In this document: in pieces, positions 35,190-46,439 of the stretch | How the letters are laid out: each line of letters starts with the position of its first letter | How positions within the stretch are numbered: position 1 is the first letter of the stretch | Source: Proteromonas lacertae | Lineage: Eukaryota; Sar; Bigyra; Opalinata; Proteromonadidae | Assembly (NCBI GenBank): GCA_002245135.1 | Contig: NGBS01001196.1 | Span: forward strand, 1 to 57,734 | Length of the DNA: 57,734 nucleotides | Reading direction: 5' to 3' | Program-made: the position numbers and the translations under genes | Notes under the pieces: model-generated | Database searches by the model: none | The model's input: the letters and a program-made list of their open reading frames with translations, nothing else | What the model was told of the DNA's origin: nothing

Positions 35190-36265
35190 CTATTTTTCTT
35201 CCTCCTCCATTTTAACCATCATCATAAAACATAAAATCATATTATAATATTAACAATAACCATTTCTATTAATCTTTCAATTGAGTATTTCATTTAAATA
35301 CAAAATTATCACACTTCTATTTCACATCAAAATATCATTACAATAATTCATCAAATAATAACTTTTATTTTTCAATACATACAAATCTAGAGATAATATC
35401 ATCCTCAAATAATCTACTACATCTTCTTAGATATTAAGATATTTGACACTTTCAAATCAAGACTATTGTTAATCACTTTTTCTATATTCACTTATCTTAC
35501 ATCATCATATAAATAATCGGAATAATAAGATTCAAATTAATCAAATATCACATCTTTATTTCTTTAAACTCATTTTATCTTACACAAATTCACAATTTAT
35601 ACAAATCATCACAATTATGCTCAATTACATCATTTTTAAATTTAAACTATTTTCTACATCTTTATAACATCATCAGGTTGTTCCACTCTGAAAAGGATTT
35701 GAAATCTGTTTCTTTCTTCATTTATTTTGTCCATATTAATAAAATTAACACCATACTTAAGTAATATATGTTAATATTCACCATTAAACATCATTTACAC
35801 ATTAATTTCACAAAAATATTTTTTATATTTATAAATATTTAGCCGTTTCTTTCATCATTTTTCATTTTTTCTCTTTAAATCATCATTAAGCATAGATAAT
35901 GATATAATAACATGAATAGATTGATATATAGTATATTTTCTTTTATTATAACATTATTAGAATGATATTAATTGTTTATAAGAAATTATAAAAGAGAGAG
36001 TGATATATAAGAAAAAGAGTGAAAAAATAATCAGAATCGTTCATATCTACAATAAAGCACCGCATCCCATCAGAACTGCGAAGTTAAGATTGTACGAGCT
36101 ATGATAGTAGTACAGTGGGGGACTCTGTGCGAAGTCATAGTAACGATTCTTTTTATTCTTTTTCTTTATTTCTTTTTTCTTTCTTTTTATTATTATGTGG
36201 AGCAGGTATAGAAACAATAAAATAACACAAACAAATAGAATCAAACTCAATCGAAAATTAATTTG
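35190..36265. repeat. Right arm of the 1.08-kb palindrome
   Basis: Mirror of 33754-34829. The outer boundary is sharp: the arms agree through AATTAATTTG and then diverge at once (36266 onward against 33753 leftward). Confidence 0.95.
36034..36149 (+). rRNA. 5S ribosomal RNA, right palindrome arm
   Basis: The stretch CCCATCAGAACTGCGAAGTTAAG is the hallmark loop B/helix III region of eukaryotic 5S rRNA. The ends pair as helix I (GAATCGTT with AACGATTC), giving 116 nt, close to the usual 118-120. GTACAGTGGGGGACTCTGTGCGAAG fits the helix IV-V region. A T-rich tract directly after the 3' end suits Pol III termination. The two copies point away from each other, about 2.05 kb apart. Confidence 0.92.
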
Positions 36266-36414
36266 TGTAGATTTATTAAAGAAAAGATTAGAATCAATTC
36301 ATAGAAAGATTTATCTTAATTTTACTCTCATGATTAATATTAAACCTAATTCAACACACATAATTTCTCTAAATGGCAAATTTATAGCCAGATAGTCCAA
36401 TAATCAAACAACTT

Positions 36415-37580
36415 TTAATCAGTTGCTTTTAATGAAGATCTTTCTTGATGAGATGTCTTTACAACAAGTTCTCTTCTGTTGATTATTGCATAACCAACTA
36501 AACTAATAATAATCAAAGTACCAATAACTACACCATAAGAAATACCAATTGCTTCTCCAGTCTTACTAGCTGATCTGGTTTGTGGTTATTCATAAATATC
36601 AGTTTGTCTTACAATAACAGACGAATAAGCTATATCAGGAGAAGAAGAATGTAAATCATTTTCAAAAGCATCAGATTTTAAGATATTCGATGTAATTGAG
36701 ATTATTGTATTTCGATAATTCTTTGGAGCTGTAATAAATGCAATTGTTCTTACTAAATTTGATGTCATATCCATATTATCTTTATCCCAATCTAATCTCA
36801 CATTCGTTCTATCAACATCAAATGAAACTGCACTTCTTAAATGAGTTATTAATAGATTTCTAATTATCACAAATGCTTGAGGATTTACTGCTTGACCAGA
36901 TACACCAGTTGTATAATCTATTTCTGTCTTAGTGATTATTTTTCCACTTACTAATGGAGGATCTTCTACATATTCTCTACAATCTGTATCATCTACAGAT
37001 TGCCATTTTGGATTTAAGTAATTATCACCTCTACATTGTCTTTGAAGAACACCTGTCTTACCATCTTTACATAATATATAAGCAGAAGTTGCTGGCCATT
37101 CGCCATTAGCTGGACATGTATTGGAAATGATTTGAAGATAAACATTTGTGTAATAAATTCCATTAAGATTCCTTTATAATGTTTCTTTCATTAATTCAGA
37201 TGGTCTTCCACTGAATTTACCTTCACTGAATGTTATACCAGCTGGTAAAGTAGGATAATCAGGTAAAATTCATTCTAATACATTATATTTAATATTTGGT
37301 GTTAAATCTTCTTCTCCCTAAACTGGTTTAGAATCTAATACTGTACATGTTCTATAGGAATAACCCATATAACCTTCACTACAAGCTATTTGACCTCTTT
37401 CACCTACATTCGTTGCTGGATAACCATTTTCTGCACTACATGTTGATGCAATTACTTCCAATTGGATTGTATATGTCTTTGTTGTTTGATCTCTTGCAAC
37501 TATACCAGTTATTGTGTAAGTCATTAATTTTCTAGTTACTGTACCAATCTTATTTACATATAAACAATACCTTTTAACAC
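36415..37580 (-). pseudogene. Decayed C-terminal part of an Ig-like/Cys-module membrane protein
   Basis: Read on the minus strand it shows an Ig-like strand set (MTYTITGIVARDQTTKTYTI), Cys modules (CSAENGYPATNVGERGQIAC; CPANGEWPATSAY) related in style to those in 24800-33595, another LPAGITFSEGKFSGRPSE module, and at the end a membrane helix (AIGISYGVVIGTLIIISLVGYAII) with a basic cytoplasmic tail ending SSLKATD. One frame runs through about 370 codons but has four in-frame stops: TAG after DSKPV, TGA after KYNVLE, TAA after MKETL, TAA after TDIYE. No start or signal peptide is present; the 5' end runs into the foldback-repeat region. The helix shows what a membrane-anchored version of the family looks like. 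Confidence 0.75.
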
Positions 37581-37639
37581 TATTACTAAGTACTTATTCA
37601 TTCACATAAATCATTTACACAAACATCTCATATCACATA

Positions 37640-38330
37640 TAATTCATCATTTTATATTTCTTTCATTGGTTTCTCACATTCTCACTATTCTTTTCTTTCT
37701 AACAGTCTCTACATGCTCATATCATTTCATCCAACATTCTATTATTATATACATCAAAATCTACATACACTTATTTTCATTCAATAGATTGAAAATCAGA
37801 AAATTCTAAAAATTTCATCAAGCCTAATGATTATTCAAACCCAATAAACAAAGAAATGCTATTTTTGTGCTTACTATGAAGTATAATGGTGAAATGATGT
37901 GTATTTCGATGATGATGATAATGATGAAATATGTGACTATGTATAGAATAGATGATAATATTTGGTATAATTGTAAAAGTGAGTGAAAGGTAATATTAGA
38001 ATTACATAAAATAAAAGATGATATAAAACAGTGAAATCTAATGTTTAATGGTTTATTGTAGTATAGTGATCCAAAATTGTGTATAAGTTGTTTTTGAACA
38101 GTTTAAAAGCCAGTGTATGATGATAATATGATAATGTGAATATGATGTGAGTGTAAGTGTGGTGAATATATAATTGTGTAGAGTAATAAAAGTGAAAATA
38201 AGAATATATTCGAGAAAATTCTGAGAAAAGAATCAAGCCAAATATATTTTAAGAATATTTTATTTATAAAAATCAAGATGAATAAATGTATGTTGAAATA
38301 TAGTGAAAAAAATGATATAGAATTGTATAT
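37640..38330. repeat. Subtelomeric foldback repeat, left arm
   Basis: Imperfect reverse complement of about 40570-41245 (for example CAAGCCTAATGATTATTCAA here, its complement there). Differences are scattered, including a longer ATG/CAT triplet run in the right arm. No ORF. Partial copies occur at about 43850-43990, 45085-45235 and 46440-46640. Confidence 0.85.
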
Positions 38331-38513
38331 AATAAATTTACATTAATAGTATTTTGAAGTTGCATATTATTTAAATGTAGAGAGTATGAATATTAATGAA
38401 ATAAATTCTTTAGAAATAGATAGAATAATTTATTTTGAAAAATGAAATGTGAAAAATGTTTTAATAATAAATATATGAATAAAAGAGTTGTATGAGTAAA
38501 TGTCTAGATATTA

Positions 38514-39608
38514 TTGTTTGTTCATTTATTTATTCCAATTTTACATATATTAAAAACAATAAAGTCAAATAATAGAAAATATACAATTGCTGATAAAAAG
38601 AACAACCCTAATAATACACTTCCAAAGTATTTTTCTATATATACTGAAAAACATAAAGAATGGGTAAAAGGTTTATTAAATAAAACAAAAAGTCGAAGTT
38701 TAGTGTATTATCAACATCCAAGTGGTGGAATGAGAAATAAATTACGAACTCTTGTAGGAGTAACATTTTTGGCAATGATGAGTGATAGAGCAATATTGTT
38801 ACAGAATTGGAATACTTTTGATTCATATTTCTCAACTCCACTTTCAACAATTCATGTTCCTAGTGTTATTAATAATGGTAGAAGATATTTTGATTATATA
38901 ACCTGTTTTAATGAAAATCAATTGAAAGAAATATCCACAATAAATGATGATCATTTGAAATTTTTAACATGCTGTGATTTGACTGAATCATTTATAAAAT
39001 ATGGAAATTTTGGAAATAAACTCAAGAATTCTGGATTAATAACTGAAAGATCAAAGAATATTATTGATAAACAAGCAACTGAAATAAGACATTTTTTATA
39101 TAAATTCTTCTTCAAACTATCAAAATTGGTCGAAAATGAAATAATGAAAATAACAAATAAATTCTCAAAGAATAAATTATTGATAGGATTTCATTTTAGA
39201 ACAAATCACAAAGGATGGAATGATAGAGGAGTGACATTTTTAAATAATCACCAAATAGAAGAAGCAATTCAAAATGCCACAAAAATATCAAAGAAATTGA
39301 AAAATGTAGAATGGTATATTTCAAGTGATGATAATGAGATATAAATGAAATATAAATCAAAATATCCTGAATATGTTGTTAATGATATTCATGAGAAAGT
39401 TCATTCCAGAGGATCTGCTTCAAGAGTAACAGATGGATTTATATATTCTGTTGTTGAAGCTCATATATTATCAGAATGTAAAATATTGTTTTTAACATCA
39501 TCTAGTTCATTTAGTGGAATTGCTTATTATAAATCTAAATTATCTATATATGAATTTTTAGATAAGAAAGAAATTATTTGTAAAGATTGTAGAATTATAT
39601 GGATGTAA
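38514..39608 (+). pseudogene. Fucosyltransferase-like gene, copy 1, with one in-frame TAA
   Basis: Open from about 38508, but the first Met in frame is internal, so the 5' end is missing or on an unseen exon. Motifs: HPSGGMRNKLRTLVGVTFLA with SDRAILL (the nucleotide-sugar site region of GT37/GT23-type fucosyltransferases), LIGFHFRTNHKG (His-x-Arg catalytic motif), WYISSD, and RGSASRVTDGFIYSVVEAHI with LTSSSSFSGIA near the C-terminus. One TAA at 39342-39344 lies inside the fold between SSDDNEI and MKYKSKYPEYV; the same frame continues without any other stop to 39608. It sits between the arms of the foldback repeat. Likely a pseudogene unless the stop is read through. Confidence 0.75.
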
Positions 39609-39825
39609 TTAATGTTTATTATTTCATCATTCCAAAACAAATTTGTCCTTATAGAGTAGTGTGTGAAATAGTTGAAAATAATAATAAAAATTCAATAAGT
39701 AATATGTTGAATTACTGTCGACCTAAATATTGATGTGAATCTAGAACCATAACAAAGATGGTTATGATAAAGATTTTCAGTTTACAATTATTTATCTATT
39801 ATATTATACAAAACACAATTTTGCT

Positions 39826-40200
39826 ATGACATATTTCACAGGTCATAATGCTAGTAGTATAATTAAATCAGCTATAAAGGCTTTGAAAGACTATCCATTC
39901 TCATTAAGAAAAACAGCTGGTGTGGCAGTATATGCTAAAAAACATAGAAACAAAAACAAGATAATAGAATTAATAAATAATTACTTGAATGTTGATAAAT
40001 ATGGCTCAGCATTCAATAATCCATATCCAAAAGATAAAATTGATTTGCTTAAAAAATATAAATTTTGTATAGCAATAGAAAATTCAATTCATAGTGTTAA
40101 ATGGGGTAAAATACATTCAAATGAAATTGATGATTATTATGTAACAGAGAAATTGTTAGATTGTTTTAAAGCTGAGTTACCAAGGACAAGGATAGGATAG
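39826..40200 (+). pseudogene. Fragment of a GT10 alpha-1,3-fucosyltransferase
   Basis: The 124-residue ORF contains the GT10 C-terminal signature region: YLNVDKYGSAFNN, then YKFCIAIENSIH and DDYYVTEKLLDCFKAE. The N-terminal half and membrane anchor are absent, and the sequence ends abruptly at PRTRIG, where family members continue with the Pro-Val-x-x-Gly loop. GT10 enzymes transfer fucose to N-acetylglucosamine in the Golgi. A truncated remnant within the foldback cassette. Confidence 0.75.
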
Positions 40201-40569
40201 GAGGATATGGCTCCAAAAGGACTTCCTTTTAGTTACTCAAAATGTAAAAGAACTAAATTTATCATATATTTTTGTTTAAAAGAGAAAAAATAAAAATAAA
40301 AATGACAGAAGTTGTTCTTTTCTTGTTTTGAGAATTGTATTCCATTGAAATAATAATTATTATATTAAATTCAATAGACAAAAACTAATAATATGGTATT
40401 AACAATAGAACTGTTTAATATGTTCTATTCCTCATTTTCACTATCGCTTATGCCTATATCTAAATACACTTTATTTCAGGAATATACTTCAAAATAATCA
40501 AAAAGAAAAGCAATTCTTTATTTCTTGGGTTGACATATATTTCAGTTTGAATTTTCATTATAATTTATA

Positions 40570-41245
40570 CAATTTTAAATAAGTAATTTCACTTTATTTC
40601 AATTTGTATTTTTTAATTTTGATTTTTATAAAGAAATATTCTTAAAATATATTTGGCTTGATTCTTTTCTCAGAATTTTCTGGAATATATTCTTATTTTC
40701 ACTTTTATTAATCCACACAATTATATATTCATCACATTCATACTCACATCATATTCACATTATCATATTATCATCATAAACAGCTTTTAAACTGTTCAAA
40801 AACAACTTATATACAATTTTTGAACACTATACTACAATAAACCATTAAACATTAGACTTCACTGTTTTATATCATCTTTCATTTTATGTAATTCTAATAT
40901 TATCTTTCACTCACTTTTACAAATTTATCAACTACTATCATATATTCTATACATATTTACATATTTCATCATCATCATCATCATCATCATCATCGAAATA
41001 CACATCATTTCACCATTATACTTTATAGTAATCACAAAAATAGCATTTCTTTGTTTATTGGGTTTGAATAATCATTAGGCTTGATGAAATTTTTAGAATT
41101 TTCTGATTTTCATCTATTGAATGAAAATAAGTGTATGTAGTTTTTGATGTATATAATAATAGAATGTTGGATGAAATGATATGAGCATGTAGAGACTGTT
41201 AGAAAGAAAGAATAGTGAGAGTGTGAGAAACCAATGAAAGAGTTA
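40570..41245. repeat. Subtelomeric foldback repeat, right arm
   Basis: Inverted partner of 37640-38330, with the two fucosyltransferase remnants between them. A CAT/ATC triplet run at about 40968-40995 is expanded relative to the left arm. The 365 bp before it (40201-40570) show no gene. Confidence 0.85.
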
Positions 41246-41478
41246 TATTATAAATACAACATAAACATAATTATTAACAATACTCAATATTCAAGTGATC
41301 TATTAAATAATTATCTTTTAAGTAGTGTATAAGAAGTAATGATTTATTTATAATGAAATCAAAAACTCAGGAAGATGGTGTATTTACCAGATGGAAAAAA
41401 CATAACAACTTATATACATGTGAATATTCATAAAGGTTATTATACAAAATAATTTATATAGTTTATCATAAAAGAATA

Positions 41479-42552
41479 CTATTTATACACATAGAAAGGA
41501 TAGTTCTTATTTATAAAATAATTGTATTCATTCTTTCGTTTTGTTTTTCTAGTGATTCTCCATCTTTCAAATCCATGAAGAATTATAGGAATTGTATTAT
41601 CTAAATTTCTTATCTTTTTATCATCTTTTGATATTTCATAACTACAGTAATGTGTATAATATTTATCGCATTCTAAATCAGTAAGAGTAAGAGTATATCC
41701 ATATCCTTGATAGTTTATATACACAGGATAGTTGAACTCAGGATGTGTATAATAGTAATATATTAATGCACCTTGATCATTGTGGCATGTCATGTTTAAT
41801 GATTTCAGCATAAATATAAACTGAGATACAAATAATGAAATTTCTTTTGAAGAACCAAATATTGTTCCACCGTTGATTACACTATCTTCAATAAGATATT
41901 TATCTACTTTAAAATCACTTACCCACAAATAATTTACACCACTATTTTTTATTTTTATTCTATCACTTTCCTTTGTAATGTATACACCTTTTTCATAATT
42001 CCACATCGAAGGATTCAACTGAAAGATAACATCTCTTCCATCACAGTAGTAAACATGTCTAAATTTATAATGATATAATTTCAACCATATATTAAGCAAA
42101 TAATATCGTAATGTGTTAAAATATTTACAATTTTTAGGAATATTATTGAGCAAAATTCTTTTAGGAATTGGATAATCAGGATTTATATGTGAATAAAAGG
42201 GATACATATCATTAATAAATATTTGTTTAATTATTAGAGAAGTAAAATTTAATTTTACTTCCCTATCAATAAATAAAACAATTATCCCTTTATATTCTAC
42301 TTTTTCTAAACATTTTACAAAACTGTAAATATACTCATATGAATATTTAGTAAAAGTTGTTACAATAGCCATTTTTAGTTGATCATTTTTTCTATTAATA
42401 TTATTATTATATTTGTAACTGTCATTTTTATGTATATATTTCATTCCTATTTTTGGTGTATATAATATTTCTTCTAACCTTATGTTATAATATATAAAAA
42501 TTAGAAGACATAGTATTACAAAACACAGAAATTTATATATATCATTAATCAT
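41479..42552 (-). CDS. Type II membrane glycosyltransferase, DxRD family, member A
   Basis: 357 residues, single exon. An N-terminal anchor (FLCFVILCLLIFIYY) is followed by a luminal GT-A-like domain. Key motif: VYYCDGRDVIFQLNPSMW, where Asp-Gly-Arg-Asp is the likely metal and nucleotide-sugar site. Others: VINGGTIFGSSKEI, MTCHNDQGALIYYYY and a C-terminal IPIILHGFERW. The same set appears in the genes at 42615 and 53208, so this is a local family. The exact donor and acceptor are unknown. It is transcribed away from the telomere, in tandem with member B 62 bp upstream. Confidence 0.8.
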   Translation of the reverse strand: MINDIYKFLCFVILCLLIFIYYNIRLEEILYTPKIGMKYIHKNDSYKYNNNINRKNDQLKMAIVTTFTKYSYEYIYSFVKCLEKVEYKGIIVLFIDREVKLNFTSLIIKQIFINDMYPFYSHINPDYPIPKRILLNNIPKNCKYFNTLRYYLLNIWLKLYHYKFRHVYYCDGRDVIFQLNPSMWNYEKGVYITKESDRIKIKNSGVNYLWVSDFKVDKYLIEDSVINGGTIFGSSKEISLFVSQFIFMLKSLNMTCHNDQGALIYYYYTHPEFNYPVYINYQGYGYTLTLTDLECDKYYTHYCSYEISKDDKKIRNLDNTIPIILHGFERWRITRKTKRKNEYNYFINKNYPFYVYK

Positions 42553-42614
42553 GTCTATTAATCAAAGAGCAATTAAATTAATACATATTCAAATATTATA
42601 TATATATATCTAAA

Positions 42615-43613
42615 CTATAAATATTTATTTCTATACATTTTTATAAGCTTTTCGCTTCTATCATATTGATGAATGATTAATGGCACACTTCCATCTTCAT
42701 TATGAATAGTACTATTTGTTATTTTTAGTTGCAATACTTCAGGTAAATCAAGCCCTGTTGTTAAAATAATACCTTTTTGGTTTTTGTTAATTATAAAACT
42801 GACATTTTTAAAATATCCAGTATAGTAAGCATAATTTAATGTACCTTGTTCTGCAGTGTTTTTGTATTTATCTTTTAAAAACTGACAAAACTGAAGAATA
42901 AATGATAAAAAATGATTAGTTGAACCAATTATTGTACCTGAGTTTAATATTTTATTATTAATAATACTTTTATAATTATGGTAATGAGTAAGCCAATTTA
43001 AATTACATTGGTTATCTTTTAAAAGAATTTTATTAGTTTTTGTTTCTTCTGTCAAATACAAACCATCTTCAAATTTCCATCTAAGAGGATTTGCTTGAAA
43101 TACTACATCTCTCACATCTAAACTCATTATAAAACTGTATCTTCCTCCATATACTAATAACCAACATAACATGATAGAAAAACGATATATATTCCATTTA
43201 TAGTTATATCTTCTTTTTTCAAGCATGCACCTTTCTATCATTGAAAAATTAATAGGAAACATGGTATTATGGATTGAATAATAAGGCCATTCATTTTCAA
43301 TGAATATAGGTTTTATAGTATATTCATTAAATCTGTCTTTCATTTGCTTAAAGTGAGAGTATGATGCTGCAATAACCAAATCACCTTTATATCCATTCTT
43401 TCTTAAAGACAATACAAACAAACTAATCAATTCCCAATTATAACCATATGCCAATCCCCAAACTAAAGGATTGAAGGATTTTGGATTTTTTAATGATGAT
43501 TTATTAAAAATATTATTACTTTTTATAATCTTTCTGTGAGTTTTAAAAAATTTGAAATAAAAAAATAAAAAAGCTATTATTATAATAAAAAAATAAATAA
43601 TTTTCTTACACAT
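42615..43613 (-). CDS. Type II membrane glycosyltransferase, DxRD family, member B
   Basis: 332 residues with an N-terminal anchor (IIYFFIIIIAFLFFYF). Core motifs match member A with changes: MSLDVRDVVFQANPLRW, LNSGTIIGSTNHFLSF, TAEQGTLNYAYYTG and PLIIHQYDRS. The Asp-x-Arg-Asp-Val-x-Phe-Gln signature is intact. More divergent from A and C than they are from each other, so it is an older duplicate. Likely Golgi-localised; acceptor unknown. Confidence 0.8.
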   Translation of the reverse strand: MCKKIIYFFIIIIAFLFFYFKFFKTHRKIIKSNNIFNKSSLKNPKSFNPLVWGLAYGYNWELISLFVLSLRKNGYKGDLVIAASYSHFKQMKDRFNEYTIKPIFIENEWPYYSIHNTMFPINFSMIERCMLEKRRYNYKWNIYRFSIMLCWLLVYGGRYSFIMSLDVRDVVFQANPLRWKFEDGLYLTEETKTNKILLKDNQCNLNWLTHYHNYKSIINNKILNSGTIIGSTNHFLSFILQFCQFLKDKYKNTAEQGTLNYAYYTGYFKNVSFIINKNQKGIILTTGLDLPEVLQLKITNSTIHNEDGSVPLIIHQYDRSEKLIKMYRNKYL

Positions 43614-43639
43614 TTAATATTGTTTAGAGGTAGATTACT

Positions 43640-43800
43640 TTTGAATATGTGCTAAATCAATTGAAAATGGATTTGTAGAGGGTTTTCGACTATTCTAAAT
43701 AGAAATTCTAACTAAAAAGATTCAAAAAATTACATATATTACCCTGCACATTACATGGAGAATCTTATCTCTTTTCGGGTACTTAACATTTGAGCACGTG
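43640..43800 (+). pseudogene. Short remnants of a glycosyltransferase C-terminus
   Basis: Two short pieces, GAGGGTTTTCGACTATTCTA (near 43677) and GTACTTAACATTTGAGCA (near 43779), recur at 46069-46134, where together they encode GGYLTFEHAFNRLNMGFIEG and a stop. Here they are out of order and not open, so they are debris from the same gene type. They lie just upstream of member B. Confidence 0.45.
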
Positions 43801-43849
43801 CTAATTTTACATCTTTTCTCTCTTTTCATATACATAATAATCAACATCT

Positions 43850-43990
43850 ACATAATTTTCAAACTTTATCATCTATACTACATATATTTATAAACATTTC
43901 TTTATTTATTGGATTGAAATGATTTAAGAATGTATATATTAGAGACTGTTAGATATAAATTGATGATGAATTATATGTGATTTAATTATT
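43850..43990 (+). repeat. Deleted copy of the subtelomeric foldback repeat
   Basis: Shares CATTTCTTTATTTATTGGATTGAA-like and AGAGACTGTTAGA blocks and a GATGAATTATATGTGAT end with the right arm at 40570-41245, with the intervening part missing. The following 44000-44100 has nothing recognisable. Confidence 0.6.
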
Positions 43991-44102
43991 ATCTAATCGT
44001 CATTATTAATAACATTAACAAATAAATAGATTAAGTAATATAGAATTATACTAATTATAAGTAATAATTTGCTAATAATTGTATATTATATAATAGATAG
44101 TT

Positions 44103-44803
44103 CTATATTGTTGAATAACAACATTTAAAAGACTTATTACAATTTAAGTAATTTCTTTTTGTTTGTTTGTGTAAATGAAGATATTTTAATAATTTCTTAG
44201 ACAAGGTGTTCGTAAACTGAAAAGATAAATTTTTGTCATCTAAATAAATAGGAATAGAATTCCATATATAATAACATTTATATGAATATAAACATTTATC
44301 CCCAACAATGTAACACAACTATCATAATTTTTGGTTGATAACAAACATAATTTTGGATCATCCTCTTAAGTAAAGTGAATCATGAATTACATAAATTTCA
44401 TCACAATGTTCTAATAAAAACTCTAAGTTATTTTGAAATTTTGAATTATTGCTTTTATCATTTAAATAATGTTCAATTAAATTATAATTAACTTTGGGTA
44501 TGATAGTAAATATATTAAAGCAAATACATGGCAATAATAGTTACTGTAGTTTGCTTTCATGTATTTGTTATTATTATTATATAGAATTACATATGCAACT
44601 AATATTATTGACTTAGAAATAAAGAAAAAATAAATAATTCTAACTTTATTATTTAATTTTCTAATTGGATTTTCATAAAATCTATTTATTATATAAGATG
44701 TGAATGATGTTGCAATGAAAATAACAGTAACATTATTCACTTCTATTAATAAAGAATTTATTTTTATAAAACACCAAATAATAACTTTCATAATCTTGAT
44801 CAA
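44103..44803 (-). pseudogene. Remnant of an acyltransferase-3 (OafA-like) / SGNH-type membrane protein
   Basis: The 108-codon frame at 44477-44803 has several hydrophobic stretches and RFYENPIRKLNNK, which resembles the Tyr-x-x-Glu-x-Pro-Ile/Leu-Arg motif at the last helices of acyltransferase-3 proteins. Downstream on the same strand come LLEHCDEIYVIHDSLY-like and further sequence in changing frames. Such enzymes O-acetylate glycans, which would suit this neighbourhood. Too little remains for a confident call. Confidence 0.4.
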
Positions 44804-45929
44804 AAAGAAAAATATGATATGTGACGATGATTAATATTGATGTAATAGGAATAAATCATACTGATTATAATTATTGTAGATTAAACTATTGTATTTTAAT
44901 ATATTACTGATATATTAGAAAGAATTGATCTTCTATTGCTAAAGACCAAAAATGTAATACAATAGATACATCTTCACTTTGAGATAAATAATCAATAGAT
45001 AAATAAAAAAATTGATAAATTGAAACAGATAAAGATTTCTTATTAAAAACAACATCTTTTTAACACTAACATTATTACTATGAACTCATCATTTTATATT
45101 TCTTTCGTTGATATCTTACACTCTTACTACTCTTTTCTTTCTAACAATTGTGAATATATTTTAAGAATATTTCTTTATAAATATTAGTATGAATTAATAC
45201 ATATTGAAATTAAGTGAAATAAAATAATTAGTAGGTAATTTTTTGTGTATTTCGATGATGATAATTTTGTGAAAAATTTTCAACATAAATTATTTTTAAT
45301 ATAATAATCAAATTAATAAATAAACATAACAATCGATTTTGTATTTGTATTTGTATAATTAATAATGTTTATTATAATTATAATATTACATTATTTTATA
45401 TGTTTTAATCTCAAACACTATTATTATTTTTTAAAAAAATGTAAAGCATAAAAATTTCACCTTCAAATTATTAATTATAACATGTAATTATTATGTTAAT
45501 TGTACTACTTGCTAATTAAAGTAAATATAAGAATGAAACTTTCTTTTGCTTGTAATTACTTCTGTATCAAATTAATTTAAGAAATAAAATAAAATGCAAA
45601 GAAATATAGCATTATTTTAAAAATTAAATTTAACATAAATTGTTGATCGAAATTCAATGCACTTTTCTAAAAATAGTGTAGAAATTATTTTAATTCATTT
45701 TAAAAATTGAGATAATTTCTTAAACAACATATTACTTGGATTAAAATGATGGAAAATTATTTTATATTACTTGGATTATATGCTTAACATATAAACTAGA
45801 AGAAATAATGAAATTGAATGATTTGAATGAATAATAATGTAATTTTTCAATTAAATCCTTTTCATTGGAATTATCACTGTGGAATATATTTATCTCATGA
45901 AAGTCAACGCTGTTTGTATAGAGATGCAT
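44804..45929. other. Gene-free subtelomeric spacer with repeat debris
   Basis: AT-rich and closed in all frames. The only recognisable content is a foldback-repeat deletion derivative at 45085-45235. The rest shows no gene or RNA that I can support. Confidence 0.5.
45085..45235 (+). repeat. Internally deleted foldback repeat (outer end joined to inner end)
   Basis: Begins like the outer end of the left arm (CATCATTTTATATTTCTTTC, then CTTTTCTTTCTAACA) and jumps directly to the inner end (GAATATATTTTAAGAATATT). Retaining both ends and losing the middle is typical of short non-autonomous element copies. Confidence 0.6.
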
Positions 45930-46134
45930 TGAAATGTCAAAAATATTATTATTTGTGGATTGTTCCAATTAAATCAAACATTTATTAATGCTGGACAAAT
46001 ATTTGGTTCTGCAAATGAAATGAAAGACTTTATGATTGAGAATCATTTTAAAGCACACCATGGAGGGTACTTAACATTTGAGCATGCGTTCAATCGATTG
46101 AACATGGGATTTATTGAGGGTTTTCGACTATTCT
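45930..46134 (+). pseudogene. C-terminal remnant of a glycosyltransferase
   Basis: An open stretch of about 65 codons reads LNQTFINAGQIFGSANEMKD, then HHGGYLTFEHAFNRLNMGF, and ends GFRLF plus TAA. The INAGQIFGSANEM segment resembles the INGGTIFGSSKEI motif of the DxRD family next door. No start, anchor or DxRD motif is present. Confidence 0.5.
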
Positions 46135-46439
46135 AATTAAATATTATTATACATCTTTGTGTCTCTTAATTATAATAACAGTCTTAGCTTCATACATAAA
46201 TTAGATTTCGAATATTTCATAAACTAATAATTACAAAAAATTATATAAATTATGTATAGAGGGAATAAATGCTTTGTTTCTTCATTCAAAAACTATAAAT
46301 CTTTAATATAGTATAAGCTTTGGCTTAAATAAATTAAAATCTAGCTGAAACAAATGAAGTAATGCATTTTTACTAATTTATGTAATATTGATAGGTTACA
46401 AAAAATCTCAAGAAGTAGTAGTTAAAAAATATAAAGCGA

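Noticed and set aside
40968-40995. CAT/ATC triplet run as a CRISPR-like or functional repeat
   Set aside because: Simple microsatellite expansion within one foldback arm; the other arm has a shorter run.
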